Assembly (NCBI RefSeq): GCF_023566055.1
Contig: NZ_JALIQP010000002.1
Location: 558,001 to 622,000, forward strand
DNA: 64,000 nt
Reading direction: 5' to 3'
Origin: Halosolutus amylolyticus
GTDB lineage: Archaea; Halobacteriota; Halobacteria; Halobacteriales; Natrialbaceae
The position numbers and the translations under genes are program-made. This document shows, one piece after another, positions 26,087 to 35,298 of the stretch (the first letter of the stretch is position 1; each line of letters starts with the position of its first letter). The notes under the pieces are model-generated. The model searched no databases. It had not been told where the DNA came from and was given only the letters and a program-made list of their open reading frames with translations.

Positions 26087-26175
26087 TGGCAATTATTCTT
26101 CTATACGGAGGTTAACGCCTCAGTTAGAAAATATTCGCTGTGCTCTGCCGAGAAAAATAAACAACTATTAAGGTT
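26087..26175 (+). promoter_or_regulatory. AT-rich promoter region of cstA
   Basis: A markedly AT-rich stretch contains several TATA-like words (ATTATTC, AGAAAATATT, AAAAATAAACAA). The last, near 26153-26165, lies about 45 bases before the cstA ATG. It is far richer in A+T than neighbouring intergenic DNA, which suggests a strong or multi-start promoter. Confidence 0.5.
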
Positions 26176-26206
26176 CTCGCACTCACTGGGTTTGTTTGGA
26201 ACTAGC

Positions 26207-28054
26207 ATGACACAGGTGATTTGGATCGTTGCCGCGGTACTGGTAACGTTCACAGTGGGGTACGTGGGGTACTCGCGGTATCTCACGCAGTTCGTCGAAC
26301 TCGACGCGGATCGAGAGACACCGGCACACAAGTACGAGGATGGTCAGGAGTACGTCCCGTCGAAGAAACCGGTCTTGTTGGGGCATCACTATTCGAGTAT
26401 CGCGGGGGGCGCTCCGATCGTCGGCCCGATCACGGCCGGGGCCATCTGGGGCTGGGTTCCCGCCCTGCTGTGGATCGCGATCGGGAACCCGCTGATGGGC
26501 GCCGTTCACGACTTCGTCTCGCTGTCGGGCAGTCTGCGCCACGAGGGGAAGTCGATCGGCTACATGATCGGCGAGTACGTCGGCGAGAGCGGCAAGAACA
26601 TGCTGCTGTGGTTCGCGTTCCTGACGATCATCCTGGTCGTGGCCGTGTTCGCGCTCGTCGTCGGGATCGTGTTCAACGCGTTCCCACAGGTCGTGACAGC
26701 GTCGTTCATTTATATCGCTCTGGCGCTCGTGTTCGGGGTCTACCTGTACCAGTTCAACGGGCCGTTCATCCCAGGAACGATCGTGTTCGTCCTGGGCGTG
26801 TTCGCGGCCGTCTGGGTGGGCATTCAGTACCCGCTGGCGCTGTTCGCCGGTGACTATCCGGCCGGAACGATCGTGTTGTTCAGCGGCACCGGCGAGTGGC
26901 TCCCGGGGGCAGCCCAACTCGAAGGGATCGGCGGCGGGAACACCGCGGGGTGGATCCCCATCGTGATGGTGTACGCCGCAGTTGCGAGCGCACTCCCGGT
27001 GTGGGTCCTGTTGCAGCCGCGTGACTACCTCTCGTCGTTCCTGCTGTACACCGGCGTCGGCGGAGCGATCGTCGCGATCATCGTCGGGACGTTCCTCGGA
27101 ACCTCGTCCGAACCGCTCGTCATCGACAGCTCGATCGGCGCGTTCGAAGGGTTCTGGGGCGTCGAAGCGGCCGGGTACGCGCCGCTGTTCCCGCTGCTGT
27201 TCATCACGATCGCCTGCGGGACGATCAGCGGGTTCCACTCGCTGGTCTCCTCGGGAACGACCGCGAAACAGCTCGACAAGGAAACCGACGCCCGGCTGAT
27301 CGGCTACGGCGGCATGCTGGGAGAAGGACTGCTCGCCGCAGTTGCCCTTTCCACGCTCGCGGTGTGGGGCTTCGCCGATCCCGCCGGCGGGATCGGTGCG
27401 GCACTGCCGAACTTCGCGTCCGGCGGTGGCGTCATCTTCACGAGCCTCGGTATCCCCGAGACGACCGGCGCCGTGTTCATGGCGCTGGTCCTGTGTAGCT
27501 TCCTGCTGACCTCGACCGACACGGCCGTCCGCCTCGGCCGGTACATGATGGAAGAGATCGTCGGGACGCCCGCAGGTCGGACCGACACGGGGCTGAACGC
27601 CGATCCCGGGTCGATCGCCCGGGGTCGATACACGAACCCGCTCGTCCAGGTCATTCCGGCGTACCTGCTCGTCGTCTCCGGCCAGTGGGTCGTCCTCTGG
27701 CAGCTGTTCGGCGGGGCGAATCAGCTGCTCGCCGCGCTGGCGCTGCTGACCGCGACCGTCTGGCTGGCCAACTGGGACGACAGCAAGCAGCTCATCTCGA
27801 CCGGCGTCCCGATGGCGGTCATGGTGACGATCACCATCCTCGGCCTCTCGATCCTGGTGTTCTACGAGAACCTCTACCTGAACCTGATCCAGGGCGGGGC
27901 GGGAACCACCGAGGCGACGATCTCGTCGATCGTGCAGATGGGGATCGGCCTCGTCCTGATCGGACTGGCGCTCGCGCTAGTCAGGCTCGGGTACAGGAAC
28001 ATTCAGGACGTCCGTCGCGGACCGGAAGCGCCCGCCGCACCGGGCGACGACTGA
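26207..28054 (+). CDS. cstA: Carbon starvation protein A family transporter
   Basis: This 615-residue membrane transporter matches the CstA family, peptide or pyruvate importers induced by carbon limitation in bacteria. The signature near residue 60 reads [16 protein letters not shown], followed by [23 protein letters not shown] in parts. About 14-16 helices are visible. The E. coli protein is longer (about 700 residues). A longer reading frame extends upstream to 25835 but has no membrane character and overlaps the preceding gene, so ATG 26207 is used. It is followed by T runs. Confidence 0.88.
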   Translation: MTQVIWIVAAVLVTFTVGYVGYSRYLTQFVELDADRETPAHKYEDGQEYVPSKKPVLLGHHYSSIAGGAPIVGPITAGAIWGWVPALLWIAIGNPLMGAVHDFVSLSGSLRHEGKSIGYMIGEYVGESGKNMLLWFAFLTIILVVAVFALVVGIVFNAFPQVVTASFIYIALALVFGVYLYQFNGPFIPGTIVFVLGVFAAVWVGIQYPLALFAGDYPAGTIVLFSGTGEWLPGAAQLEGIGGGNTAGWIPIVMVYAAVASALPVWVLLQPRDYLSSFLLYTGVGGAIVAIIVGTFLGTSSEPLVIDSSIGAFEGFWGVEAAGYAPLFPLLFITIACGTISGFHSLVSSGTTAKQLDKETDARLIGYGGMLGEGLLAAVALSTLAVWGFADPAGGIGAALPNFASGGGVIFTSLGIPETTGAVFMALVLCSFLLTSTDTAVRLGRYMMEEIVGTPAGRTDTGLNADPGSIARGRYTNPLVQVIPAYLLVVSGQWVVLWQLFGGANQLLAALALLTATVWLANWDDSKQLISTGVPMAVMVTITILGLSILVFYENLYLNLIQGGAGTTEATISSIVQMGIGLVLIGLALALVRLGYRNIQDVRRGPEAPAAPGDD

Positions 28055-28070
28055 TCGGCGTTCGAACGCG

Positions 28071-28090
28071 TTTTTTGAGTCGCTTTTTTT
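28071..28090 (+). terminator. Double oligo-T terminator after cstA
   Basis: Two T runs, TTTTTT and TTTTTTT, flank GAGTCGC 17 bases after the cstA stop. They lie between convergent genes, as expected for a termination site. Confidence 0.55.
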
Positions 28091-28138
28091 GGTCGATCGA
28101 TCGGACGCAGCGTCGGCGATCGACGGACCCGATCGTCG

Positions 28139-28753
28139 CTATCGCCAGAACCGCTTCGCGAATCGCGACAGCACGCCGTCCTCGGGTTCGCTCACGTCGT
28201 CCCAGAGCGTAAACGCCTCCGCGACGTCGGCGGCCTCGCTGGCGACGCACTCCTCGGCGTCGGGAACGACGACGACCAGGTTCACGTCGTAGTGCCCGTA
28301 GTAGCCGAACTTCAGCAGGGTTCGATCGCGAAAGCCCGAGACGTACTCGCGGACGTCGTCGGGAAGTTCGTCGGCGACGAGCACGAAGCTCACGTCCGTC
28401 CCGAAGTGCTCCTCGTCGGCGACGATCCGCTCGTCGGCGATCTCGTGACCCAGGTCGACGAGCCGATCGAGTTCCGCGACGGTCGGCCGGGACTCCCGGC
28501 GGGCGAAGACGTACTCCTCGGCCTCGTGATCGGCGTAGGAGAGCGCAGGGTGGAAGAACTGCTTCTGGTTGACCACGCGCATCTCGCCGTAGAGGTCCCA
28601 CCGCTCGCCGCCGTGCCGGTAGTCTTTCTCTAGGTCGTAACTGTACACCAGCCGGTGGGCGACCCGATCGAGGTACTCGTCCGCCCACTCCGGAGCGGCC
28701 TCGCTGATCTCCGCGGGCAAGTCGTCGGCGGTCGGCACTTCTCCCTCGCTCAT
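28139..28753 (-). CDS. Conserved protein of unknown function, cupin-linked
   Basis: The 204-residue acidic soluble protein was not assigned to a family. It has an N-terminal helix-rich part, a LVYSYDLEKDYRHGG segment near residue 36 and a more hydrophobic NLVVVVPDAEE strand near 164. Its ATG overlaps the stop of the cupin gene by four bases, so it is the second gene of a two-gene operon. It ends with Arg/Lys-rich RFAKRFWR. Confidence 0.7.
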   Translation of the reverse strand: MSEGEVPTADDLPAEISEAAPEWADEYLDRVAHRLVYSYDLEKDYRHGGERWDLYGEMRVVNQKQFFHPALSYADHEAEEYVFARRESRPTVAELDRLVDLGHEIADERIVADEEHFGTDVSFVLVADELPDDVREYVSGFRDRTLLKFGYYGHYDVNLVVVVPDAEECVASEAADVAEAFTLWDDVSEPEDGVLSRFAKRFWR

Positions 28754-29130
28754 GCGTCGTCCGGGTCGTAGGCGTGTACGTCGTCGTCGGCTTGCGGTGC
28801 ACCGATCGCCAGCACCGTCACCTGTTCGTCGGCGTCGGCCGGGTTGTACGCGCGCTGTGGGTGTTCCGGGTCGACGACGAACAGGCGGTCGCTCGGCACC
28901 TCGTACGTCTCGTCGGGCGTCTCGACGGCCAGGGTCCCCGAGAGGACGTAGAACGCCTCCTGTTGCGTGTCGTGGTAGTGGTAGGCCAGCGGGAGTTCCT
29001 CGCCCGGTTCCGCGCGGAACCGGTTGATCGCCATCGTCTCGAGTCCGGCCGGATCCGACAGCTTCCGGCACTCGCTAGGCCGATCGGGCGCCGGGTCGAT
29101 CGCGTCCGGATCGACGATTCGGTATCCCAT
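28750..29130 (-). CDS. Cupin domain protein
   Basis: The 126-residue protein is a single cupin barrel. Motif 1 has the metal ligands in YHYHDTQQEAFYVLSG near residues 50-65, and motif 2 reads VDPEHPQRAYN near 87-97. Metal binding by two His, a Glu and a later His is therefore likely. The ligand or reaction is unknown. A TATA-like TATTTGC near 29154-29161 on the minus strand supports a near-leaderless start at 29130; it heads an operon with the 204-residue protein. Confidence 0.83.
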   Translation of the reverse strand: MGYRIVDPDAIDPAPDRPSECRKLSDPAGLETMAINRFRAEPGEELPLAYHYHDTQQEAFYVLSGTLAVETPDETYEVPSDRLFVVDPEHPQRAYNPADADEQVTVLAIGAPQADDDVHAYDPDDA

Positions 29131-29257
29131 ACCACCCCGTAGCGACCGGGATCGCAAATATGCGTCGGTGGCCGGTTCGGCGGTGAACGGGCTCGACCGG
29201 GCCGTCGGGGCGGTACGTTTTAGCCCCTGGGGACGTACTATCGTGCAAGAGAGTCCC

Positions 29258-29482
29258 ATGGGAGGAAAGCAAACCGAATCCTGCGGCCGGTGTGCGATGT
29301 CGTCGGTCGTCGACGTCGTCGAGTCCGAGGACGACGCCGAGAACGCCGATCGCAATCCGTTCGGCGACGATGCGATCGAGATCAACGACGAGACGCTCAG
29401 GCGGGTGTCACCCGCCGCGTGGGCAGGGCGGGTGAGTAGCCGGATCGACGCCGCCGCACAGCGACTGATCTACGGGCGGTAG
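29258..29482 (+). CDS. Small haloarchaeal protein with N-terminal CxxC (74 aa)
   Basis: The protein starts with a single CGRC pair at residues 9-12, followed by an acidic stretch and a C-terminal helix (SSRIDAAAQRLIYGR). One CxxC alone may bind metal only as a dimer. No family is recognised. A TTTTAG at 29218-29222 on the plus strand, about 38 bases upstream, may be the promoter. Confidence 0.5.
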   Translation: MGGKQTESCGRCAMSSVVDVVESEDDAENADRNPFGDDAIEINDETLRRVSPAAWAGRVSSRIDAAAQRLIYGR

Positions 29483-29519
29483 TCGCCCCGTTCGAGACGC
29501 CCAGTTTCTCGGGACCCGA

Positions 29520-29744
29520 TTAGGCCATCGTCACGGCGTAGGTCATCGCGAACAGCAGTATCGCCGCGGTCGCGACGTTGACGAATCCGAACTCGACGAT
29601 TCCCAGGAAGGAGAGCCCCCAGACGATCGTCCAGCCGAACAGCGTCGACAGGATCACGTTCATGAGAAACAGGACGCGGGGATCTCCCCGGGAGGTCGCG
29701 ACGCCTTCGCTGAATCCCTCGGCTTCCCCATCCCGATCGCTCAT
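29520..29744 (-). CDS. Small two-helix membrane protein (74 aa)
   Basis: After an acidic 24-residue start the protein has two hydrophobic helices (VLFLMNVILSTLFGWTIVWG and FVNVATAAILLFAMTYAVTM). It is of the type common in haloarchaea with no known function. The ATG at 29744 is preferred over one at 29768. Confidence 0.6.
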   Translation of the reverse strand: MSDRDGEAEGFSEGVATSRGDPRVLFLMNVILSTLFGWTIVWGLSFLGIVEFGFVNVATAAILLFAMTYAVTMA

Positions 29745-29802
29745 AGGGGACAACTGTGCGTGCAACACTTAGCTCTTTGCCGTTCGACGACGTCCCTGCA
29801 GT

Positions 29803-30126
29803 ATGCGCCCTCGGAACCGTCAGGGGAGCCCGGTCGATCCCGTCCCGTTCGTCGTCGTCGCCGGCCTCGCGTTCATGATTCTGCTGTCGTTCGGCCCGCT
29901 GTACGGCCAGGCACTCGGTGCGTCGCTCGACCGATCGATCGCCGCGTCTGCCGCGCTCTTCGTCCTCGTAACCGTCGGTGCGTACTACAGACAGGTGTGG
30001 ACCGCCCGACCGGAGGCCGTCGATCTCGTCCCGGCCGGGATCCGCGCCGAGCGGTTATTCTACCTCATTCCCGTTCTCGTGGCGCTCATCGTCGCGCTCG
30101 CGATCCCGTTGCTCGCCCGCGGGTAG
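29803..30126 (+). CDS. Small membrane protein (107 aa, three helices)
   Basis: Three hydrophobic helices lie at about residues 15-36, 43-62 and 84-104, with a short positively charged start. It is divergent from the two-helix protein gene on its left across 58 bases. No family was recognised. Confidence 0.6.
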   Translation: MRPRNRQGSPVDPVPFVVVAGLAFMILLSFGPLYGQALGASLDRSIAASAALFVLVTVGAYYRQVWTARPEAVDLVPAGIRAERLFYLIPVLVALIVALAIPLLARG

Positions 30127-30206
30127 GATCGATCCTGCCCGAACGATCGTGCGTGCGTGAGACACACTCGCAAAGAATTGTTAGGGTCGGCGTCGAACGA
30201 TCGACC

Positions 30207-30434
30207 ATGGGATTCATCGCCTCGATGAAAGCGGTGTTCGACTCGACCGGACCCACGGACCGCCCCACGGACGGTTCCAGGGGGGCCTACTGGTGTGACG
30301 ACTGCGGCGTGCGGATCAGAGACGTCGATCTCGAGGAGGAACGAGTCGATTCGACGGAAGAAGTGCCGACGTGCCCCGACTGCGGCGACGAGATGCGCTT
30401 CGAGCGCTCGACCGGCCGGAGTTGCGCCTGCTGA
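30207..30434 (+). CDS. Small zinc-ribbon protein (75 aa)
   Basis: An amphipathic start is followed by YWCDDCGVRI at about residue 29 and CPDCGDEM near residue 55, a two-knuckle zinc ribbon, and a C-terminal CAC. It belongs to the haloarchaeal miniature zinc-finger class. An 86-bp palindromic repeat begins seven bases after the stop. Confidence 0.7.
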   Translation: MGFIASMKAVFDSTGPTDRPTDGSRGAYWCDDCGVRIRDVDLEEERVDSTEEVPTCPDCGDEMRFERSTGRSCAC

Positions 30435-30441
30435 CGCAACT

Positions 30442-30527
30442 CATACGGTTTACTGTACGTCAGTTCCGGCGCAACCGCCGTCCGGATCGCGGTTGCGCCG
30501 GGAAATCGGTACAGCAATCCGTATCAG
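30442..30527. repeat. Palindromic 86-bp repeat, copy A
   Basis: This intergenic element is an imperfect long palindrome. Its inner perfect arms are CCGGCGCAACCGC and GCGGTTGCGCCGG around a ten-base loop, and its outer arms start CATACGG and end CCGTATCAG. A second copy lies at 42011-42096. The right end includes the TGA stop of the minus-strand CobW gene (30524-30526), and copy B does the same with another gene. Confidence 0.8.
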
Positions 30528-31774
30528 GGTTCGCGAACGACAGTCTCCGCGCCCTGCTCGTCGGGGAACGGGTCGTCGGTCGCGAGGGAGTCGTCGCTCG
30601 CCCACTCGTCGTCGGTCACGAGCGCCTCCGAGAGCGCCGCCCGGAGCGCCGATTCGTCGTAGTCGGTGCCGATGAAGACGAGTTCGGTCCGCCGATCGCC
30701 GTGCTCGTCGTCCCACGCGAGGTCCGGTCGGTTCGATCGGTACATGTCGCGTTCGATCTCGGGGAGGCTCGCGATCCACGGCCCCTGCGCGGTGGCCCTG
30801 ATCGACGGCCCGGCCTGAGCGATCGCGACCCGCATCTCGTTGCCCCCGAGCCACGCCGTCCCCTTCGCACGGACGATTTCTGGCGGGAGGTCGCGCAAGA
30901 ACGACGCGAATCGATCGGGGTGGAACGGTCGCCGACGCCGGAAGACGAACGACGAGACGCCGTAGACCTCGTCGGGATGGTGGTGTGCGTGCTCGGCGTC
31001 GTGGTGCTCGTGGGCGTCTTCGCCCCCGTCCTCGTGGCCGTCCCCGTGGTCGTCGTGATCGTCCTCGAGTGCACGTTTCCAGCCGGGCAACTCCGAGAGC
31101 CGATCGGGGTCGAACAGCCCGCGACCGAGTATGCGATCGGGATCGACCGCCGAGAACTCCGTGCGGATCGTCTCGGCGTCCGGCTGGAGCGCGTGGACGA
31201 GTTCCTCGGCCGCCGCGAGGTCGTCCTCGCTGCACCGGTCGGCCTTGTTGCACAGGACGACGTTCGAGACCTCGACCTGATCGACGAGCAGGTCCGAGAG
31301 GGGGCGATCGGCCTCCTCGCCGCGGCGTTCGGGAACCTCCTCGCCGGCGAAGGCGTCGAGGAACGCGGGCGTGTCGAGAACGGTTACGAGCGTGTCGACC
31401 GTGTAGCGCGCGGCGACGCGGGACTCCGTCGTGAACAGCCGCGCGACCGGCGCGGGTTCGGAGATCCCCGACGACTCGACGACGAGGTGGTCGAAGGACC
31501 GATCGCGAGCCAGCCGGACGACGGCGGTCTCGAGGTCGTCCTGCAACTCACAGCAGATACAGCCGTTCGAGAGTTCCGCGACGCCGTCGTCGAGTTCCAG
31601 TTCGGAGCCCTCGGCGACGAGTTCTGCGTCGACGTTCACCTCGCCCATGTCGTTTACCAGCACCGCGAGCGTCCGATCGCCGGCGGTCGACAGCAGGTGG
31701 TTGAGCAGCGTCGTCTTGCCAGCGCCCAGACTCCCGGAGAGAATCGTCACCGGGATGGTCCCATCGGCGTCCAT
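30524..31774 (-). CDS. CobW/G3E family GTPase, probable zinc metallochaperone
   Basis: The 416-residue protein has an N-terminal GTPase domain with Walker A GSLGAGKTT near residue 13, the zinc-site motif GCICC near residue 71, and ESSGISEP near 100. After the GTPase a His/Asp/Glu-rich stretch near residues 230-265 (HDDHGDGHED, then HHHPDE) could bind metals. A CobW C-terminal domain follows at about 285-385. G3E proteins deliver metals, often zinc or cobalt, to client enzymes. No zinc-transporter gene is beside it, so the client cannot be named. Confidence 0.88.
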   Translation of the reverse strand: MDADGTIPVTILSGSLGAGKTTLLNHLLSTAGDRTLAVLVNDMGEVNVDAELVAEGSELELDDGVAELSNGCICCELQDDLETAVVRLARDRSFDHLVVESSGISEPAPVARLFTTESRVAARYTVDTLVTVLDTPAFLDAFAGEEVPERRGEEADRPLSDLLVDQVEVSNVVLCNKADRCSEDDLAAAEELVHALQPDAETIRTEFSAVDPDRILGRGLFDPDRLSELPGWKRALEDDHDDHGDGHEDGGEDAHEHHDAEHAHHHPDEVYGVSSFVFRRRRPFHPDRFASFLRDLPPEIVRAKGTAWLGGNEMRVAIAQAGPSIRATAQGPWIASLPEIERDMYRSNRPDLAWDDEHGDRRTELVFIGTDYDESALRAALSEALVTDDEWASDDSLATDDPFPDEQGAETVVREP

Positions 31775-31849
31775 AGTCGGACACTGGGAGTCGGACGTCT
31801 TGAAAGCGTCCCTCGACAGATTTTACTCGCCGGAACCGCACGTACAGGC

Positions 31850-32146
31850 ATGGACCTGGCCGACCGGATCGAAGCGTTCCGGCAAACGCTGGACGAGTGG
31901 CTCCGTGGACTCTACCACGGCATGATCTCGCACCCGTCCTACGAGAAGATCGAAAAGGAGGCCGAGGACGCCGAAGACGCGTTCCTGCTCGCGTGTTTCC
32001 CCGACGCGTTCGGGATCCCCTCGCCCGTCTCGTACTACACCGCCGAACTGCTCCCGTTCCTCGAAGACGAGTTCGAGTCCTGGGAGCGACGGCTCTGGGA
32101 CCGCGGCACGCTCCTCGAACGAAAGGGCCAGCAGTACCACTTCTGA
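31850..32146 (+). CDS. Conserved small protein coupled to ArsA/Get3 (98 aa)
   Basis: The helix-rich acidic protein begins MDLADRIEAFRQTLDEWL and contains FPDAFGIPSPVSYYTAELLPFLEDEF near residue 50-75. It is soluble and not assigned to a family. Its TGA shares one base with the ATG of the ArsA gene (TGATG), so synthesis of the two is coupled and a physical partnership is plausible. Function is unknown. Confidence 0.75.
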   Translation: MDLADRIEAFRQTLDEWLRGLYHGMISHPSYEKIEKEAEDAEDAFLLACFPDAFGIPSPVSYYTAELLPFLEDEFESWERRLWDRGTLLERKGQQYHF

Positions 32147-33120
32147 TGGAACCGTTCGTCTTCTTCGGCGGCAAGGGCGGCGTCGGCAAGACGACCGTCT
32201 CGTGTGCCTACGGGCTTCGCTGCGCCCGCGACGGCCACCGGACGCTCGTCGTCTCGACCGACCCGGCCCACTCCGTCACCGACGTGTTCGACCAGCCGTT
32301 CGACGACTCGCTGAAGTCCGTCGAAGGGATCGACGGACTCGACGCGATGCAACTCGACCCCGAGGACGAGGTCACGCGGCACTTAGACGAGATCCGCCAG
32401 GACCTCTCCGAGCAGGTTTCGGCCGCGATGGTCAACGAGATCAACCGGCAACTCGAGATGGCCCACGGCACTCCCGGCGCCTACGAGTCGGCGCTGTTCG
32501 ATCGGTTCGTCGACGTGATGCGCACCGCCGACGCCTACGATCGGGTCGTCTTCGACACCGCGCCGTCGGGGAGCACGCTCCGCCTGCTCGGCCTGCCGGA
32601 CCTGCTCGAGGGGTGGATCGATCGGCTCATGTACAAGCGCCGACAGAGCATCGACCTCTTCGAGAAGGCGGCGGTCGGGAGCAACGAACCGCGTCGCGTC
32701 ATGGAGGGCGACCCCGTCCTGGCCCGACTGCAGGAGCGAAAGGAGTTCTTCGAGTTCGCCGGCAACGCGCTGAGCGACGACGCCGCCTTCTTCCTCGTCC
32801 TGAACCCGGACGAACTCTCGCTGAACGAGACCGAACGATCGATCGCCGACCTCCGCGAGAAGGAGTTCGCGGTTCGCGGCCTCGTCGCGAACAAACTCAC
32901 TCCCTCGCCCGATCCCGACGAGAACGGCCGCGGCGCACGCTACCTCCGCGAGCGCGTCGAGACGGAGCGGGCGCACCTCGAGACGATCCGCGAGGCGTTC
33001 GACCCGCCGCTGGTCGCCGAGATCGGGTGGCGGGTCACCGAGGTCAAGGGCGACCTCCTCGACGACGTGGCGAGCGAACTCGACATCGAGACGACCATCG
33101 AAGCACCGACACACGTCTGA
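32146..33120 (+). CDS. ArsA/Get3-family ATPase
   Basis: The 324-residue ATPase has the deviant Walker A GGKGGVGKTTVSC at residues 8-20, switch I-like TDPAHSVTDVF near 41 and switch II FDTAPSG near 136. It is a single-domain ArsA/Get3 homologue, as in archaeal tail-anchored-protein targeting factors. No arsenite-binding cysteine set and no CxxC were seen, which argues against arsenite pumping. The one-base overlap with the upstream 98-residue gene ties it to that protein. Confidence 0.88.
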   Translation: MEPFVFFGGKGGVGKTTVSCAYGLRCARDGHRTLVVSTDPAHSVTDVFDQPFDDSLKSVEGIDGLDAMQLDPEDEVTRHLDEIRQDLSEQVSAAMVNEINRQLEMAHGTPGAYESALFDRFVDVMRTADAYDRVVFDTAPSGSTLRLLGLPDLLEGWIDRLMYKRRQSIDLFEKAAVGSNEPRRVMEGDPVLARLQERKEFFEFAGNALSDDAAFFLVLNPDELSLNETERSIADLREKEFAVRGLVANKLTPSPDPDENGRGARYLRERVETERAHLETIREAFDPPLVAEIGWRVTEVKGDLLDDVASELDIETTIEAPTHV

Positions 33121-33296
33121 CGATCGGCTGGAACAGTTTACCGGGTTGCAACAACCTCGAAAGCCCCGTTCGAGGTGTTCTCAGTTCTCGTAGTCAGCAA
33201 ACGGTTTGCGTTCACACAGGACGTGAGGTATGCACACAGAACTCACTGTACTTCCGAAGAGAAACCAGTTTAGGCGGTGCCCGCCCAGACCGACCA

Positions 33297-34490
33297 ATGA
33301 GTTACCGCATCGGACTCGTCGGCAAACCCTCCGTCGGCAAGTCCTCCTTCTTCAACGCCGCAACGATGAACGACGTGCCCGAGGGGGCCTACCCGTTCAC
33401 GACGATCGATCCCAGCGTCGGCGAAGCCTACGTCCGCGTCGAGTGCGCCGCGCCGGAGTTCGACGAGGAGTGTACCCCGAACGTGGGCTACTGCGACGAC
33501 GGGATGCGGTTCGTCCCGACGAAACTCGTCGACGTTGCGGGACTCATCCCCGGCGCACACGAGGGTGCCGGCCTCGGCAACCAGTTCCTCACGGACCTGA
33601 ACGAGACGGACGTGCTCGTCCACGTCGTCGACTTCTCCGGCGAGACGGACGCGGAGGGCGAACCGACCGAGGGCCACGATCCGCGAGAGGACATCGCCTT
33701 CCTCGAGGAGGAACTCGACCAGTGGTACCTCGGGATCTTGGAGAAGGGGATCGAACGCTACGAATCGGGCTACACCACCGAGGACGACGCGATCGAGGCG
33801 GAACTCGCCGAGCAGATGAGCGCGTTCAAGACGAACGAGGACGAGATCAAGCGCCTCATCCGGCGGGTCGACGTCGGCTTCGAACCCGCGGCATGGGAGG
33901 ACGAGGACCAACTCGCCCTCGCCCGCGAGATCCGCAAAGAGACCAAGCCGATGGTCATCGCGGCGAACAAGATGGACAAACCCCAGTCCCGAGAGAACTA
34001 CGAGGAGATCACGGCCGATCCGGAGTACGACCACCTGACGATCGTTCCCTGTAGCGCCCACGCCGAGAAGGCGCTCAAGTCCGCAGACAAGGCTGGCGTC
34101 GTCGACTACCGACCCGGAGACGACGACTTCGATATTACGGGCGATATCTCCGCGGAGCAAGAGCAGGGCCTCGAACAGATCCGCGACTTCCTCGCCGAGT
34201 ACGGCGCGACCGGCGTCCAGGCGGCCCTCGAGACCGCCCTGTTCGACGTGCTGGGCGTGACGCCGGTCTTCCCCGGCGGCGCGAACGGCCTCGGGAACGA
34301 ACGCGGCGAAGTGCTTCCCGACTGTTACCTGATCCCGCCGAACTCGACCGCCGAGGACTTCGCCTACAGCCTCCACTCGGACATCGGCGACGGCTTCCTC
34401 CACGCGATCGACTGCCGATCGAACCGCCAGCTCGGCAAGGACTACGCGGTCGAGGACCGCGACGTGATCGAAGTCATCACGACCAACTGA
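33297..34490 (+). CDS. ychF: YchF/OBG-family redox-regulated ATPase (TGS domain)
   Basis: The 397-residue protein has G1 GKPSVGKSS near residue 9, G3 DVAGLIPG near 78 and a G4 NKMD motif near 222. The final 70 residues form the TGS domain (DCYLIPPNSTAEDFAYSLH). YchF proteins bind ribosomes and prefer ATP because of an altered G4. The 176-base gap to the ArsA gene contains a TTTAGGC-like promoter word about 25 bases before the ATG, so it is likely a separate transcript. Confidence 0.9.
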   Translation: MSYRIGLVGKPSVGKSSFFNAATMNDVPEGAYPFTTIDPSVGEAYVRVECAAPEFDEECTPNVGYCDDGMRFVPTKLVDVAGLIPGAHEGAGLGNQFLTDLNETDVLVHVVDFSGETDAEGEPTEGHDPREDIAFLEEELDQWYLGILEKGIERYESGYTTEDDAIEAELAEQMSAFKTNEDEIKRLIRRVDVGFEPAAWEDEDQLALAREIRKETKPMVIAANKMDKPQSRENYEEITADPEYDHLTIVPCSAHAEKALKSADKAGVVDYRPGDDDFDITGDISAEQEQGLEQIRDFLAEYGATGVQAALETALFDVLGVTPVFPGGANGLGNERGEVLPDCYLIPPNSTAEDFAYSLHSDIGDGFLHAIDCRSNRQLGKDYAVEDRDVIEVITTN

Positions 34491-34809
34491 CGGATCGGTC
34501 GCCCCGGAACACCGTACCCTCTTCTCTATCGCCTCGCCCCCGTACGCTCGGGACCGTCGAGTCGGCGACGAATACTCCGGGGGACGGGGAGTCCAACCCG
34601 TGCGTGCCGATCGTTGGCCGGTCTCGGGGGCACTGTCAGGACCGGCGATCGGTCACTGGCGTCGCATCGGCTCGCCGGGACTGCGATCTTTCCAGTCCAC
34701 GCCCCTCCCGTGCGATTTATTCCGCGGCGCAATTCGGAATTGTAAGGCATGCCATCGTGATTTGGGGAAACTATGATCACAGGGCCGCGAGACTGCAAAA
34801 TTGTGATTT
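34491..34809. other. Gene-free 319-bp gap with a dyad upstream of the Lrp gene
   Basis: No coding region or RNA gene was seen. A perfect dyad CAATTC-G-GAATTG lies at 34730-34742, about 70 bases before the Lrp-type start codon, and the preceding GCGATTTATTCC near 34713 may be a TATA element. The dyad could be an autoregulatory site. Confidence 0.45.
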
Positions 34810-35298
34810 ATGAAGATAGACGGTGTGAACAAGGGAATCCTGTTCTTGCTCCAACAGAATGCCCGGCGGATCACGACGCGTGAAATGGCGGCCCGGGTCG
34901 GCGTCTCGGCCAGTACGGTCCAGAATCGCATCGAGAAGATGGAAAACGAAGGGATCATCCGAAGCTACGCTCCGCAGATCGACTACGAGAAAGCAGGTCT
35001 CCAGCTCCACATGCTCTTTCTCTGTCACGCACCGAACGCCGATCGCGAAACGCTCGCCGAGAACGCACGGGGCGTGAACGGCGTCGTGATGGTACGGGAG
35101 GTCCTCACCGGTCAAGAAAACGTCCACGTCGAGGCCGTCGGGACGGATACGGACGACATCGCCCGCGTCAACGACGAACTGAGTGAGCTCGGTCTGACGG
35201 TCGTCAACTCGAAAGTGCTCACGAATTCGCACGTCCAGCCGTTCGACCACTTCGGGACGCACATCGTCGACGAACCCACTGATGACGAGTCCGCCTGA
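34810..35298 (+). CDS. Lrp/AsnC family transcriptional regulator
   Basis: The 162-residue regulator has an N-terminal winged helix with TTREMAARVGVSASTVQNRIEKM at residues 22-44 and a following RAM/ligand-binding domain with a ferredoxin-like fold. Its effector is not predictable. It probably regulates itself from the dyad in the upstream gap. The end overlaps the HalOD1 gene by 17 bases. Confidence 0.85.
   Translation: MKIDGVNKGILFLLQQNARRITTREMAARVGVSASTVQNRIEKMENEGIIRSYAPQIDYEKAGLQLHMLFLCHAPNADRETLAENARGVNGVVMVREVLTGQENVHVEAVGTDTDDIARVNDELSELGLTVVNSKVLTNSHVQPFDHFGTHIVDEPTDDESA

Noticed and set aside
25835-26206. Upstream extension of the CstA frame
   Set aside because: It overlaps a real small gene in another frame and crosses an AT-rich promoter; CstA starts near GHHYSS-type helices from 26207.
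30371-31849. Upstream extension of the 98-residue frame across the CobW gene
   Set aside because: It is antisense to the CobW gene; the conserved-looking protein begins at 31850.
32146-33120. Arsenite efflux function for the ArsA-family gene
   Set aside because: No ArsB, ArsR or cysteine set; single-domain form fits Get3-like targeting better.
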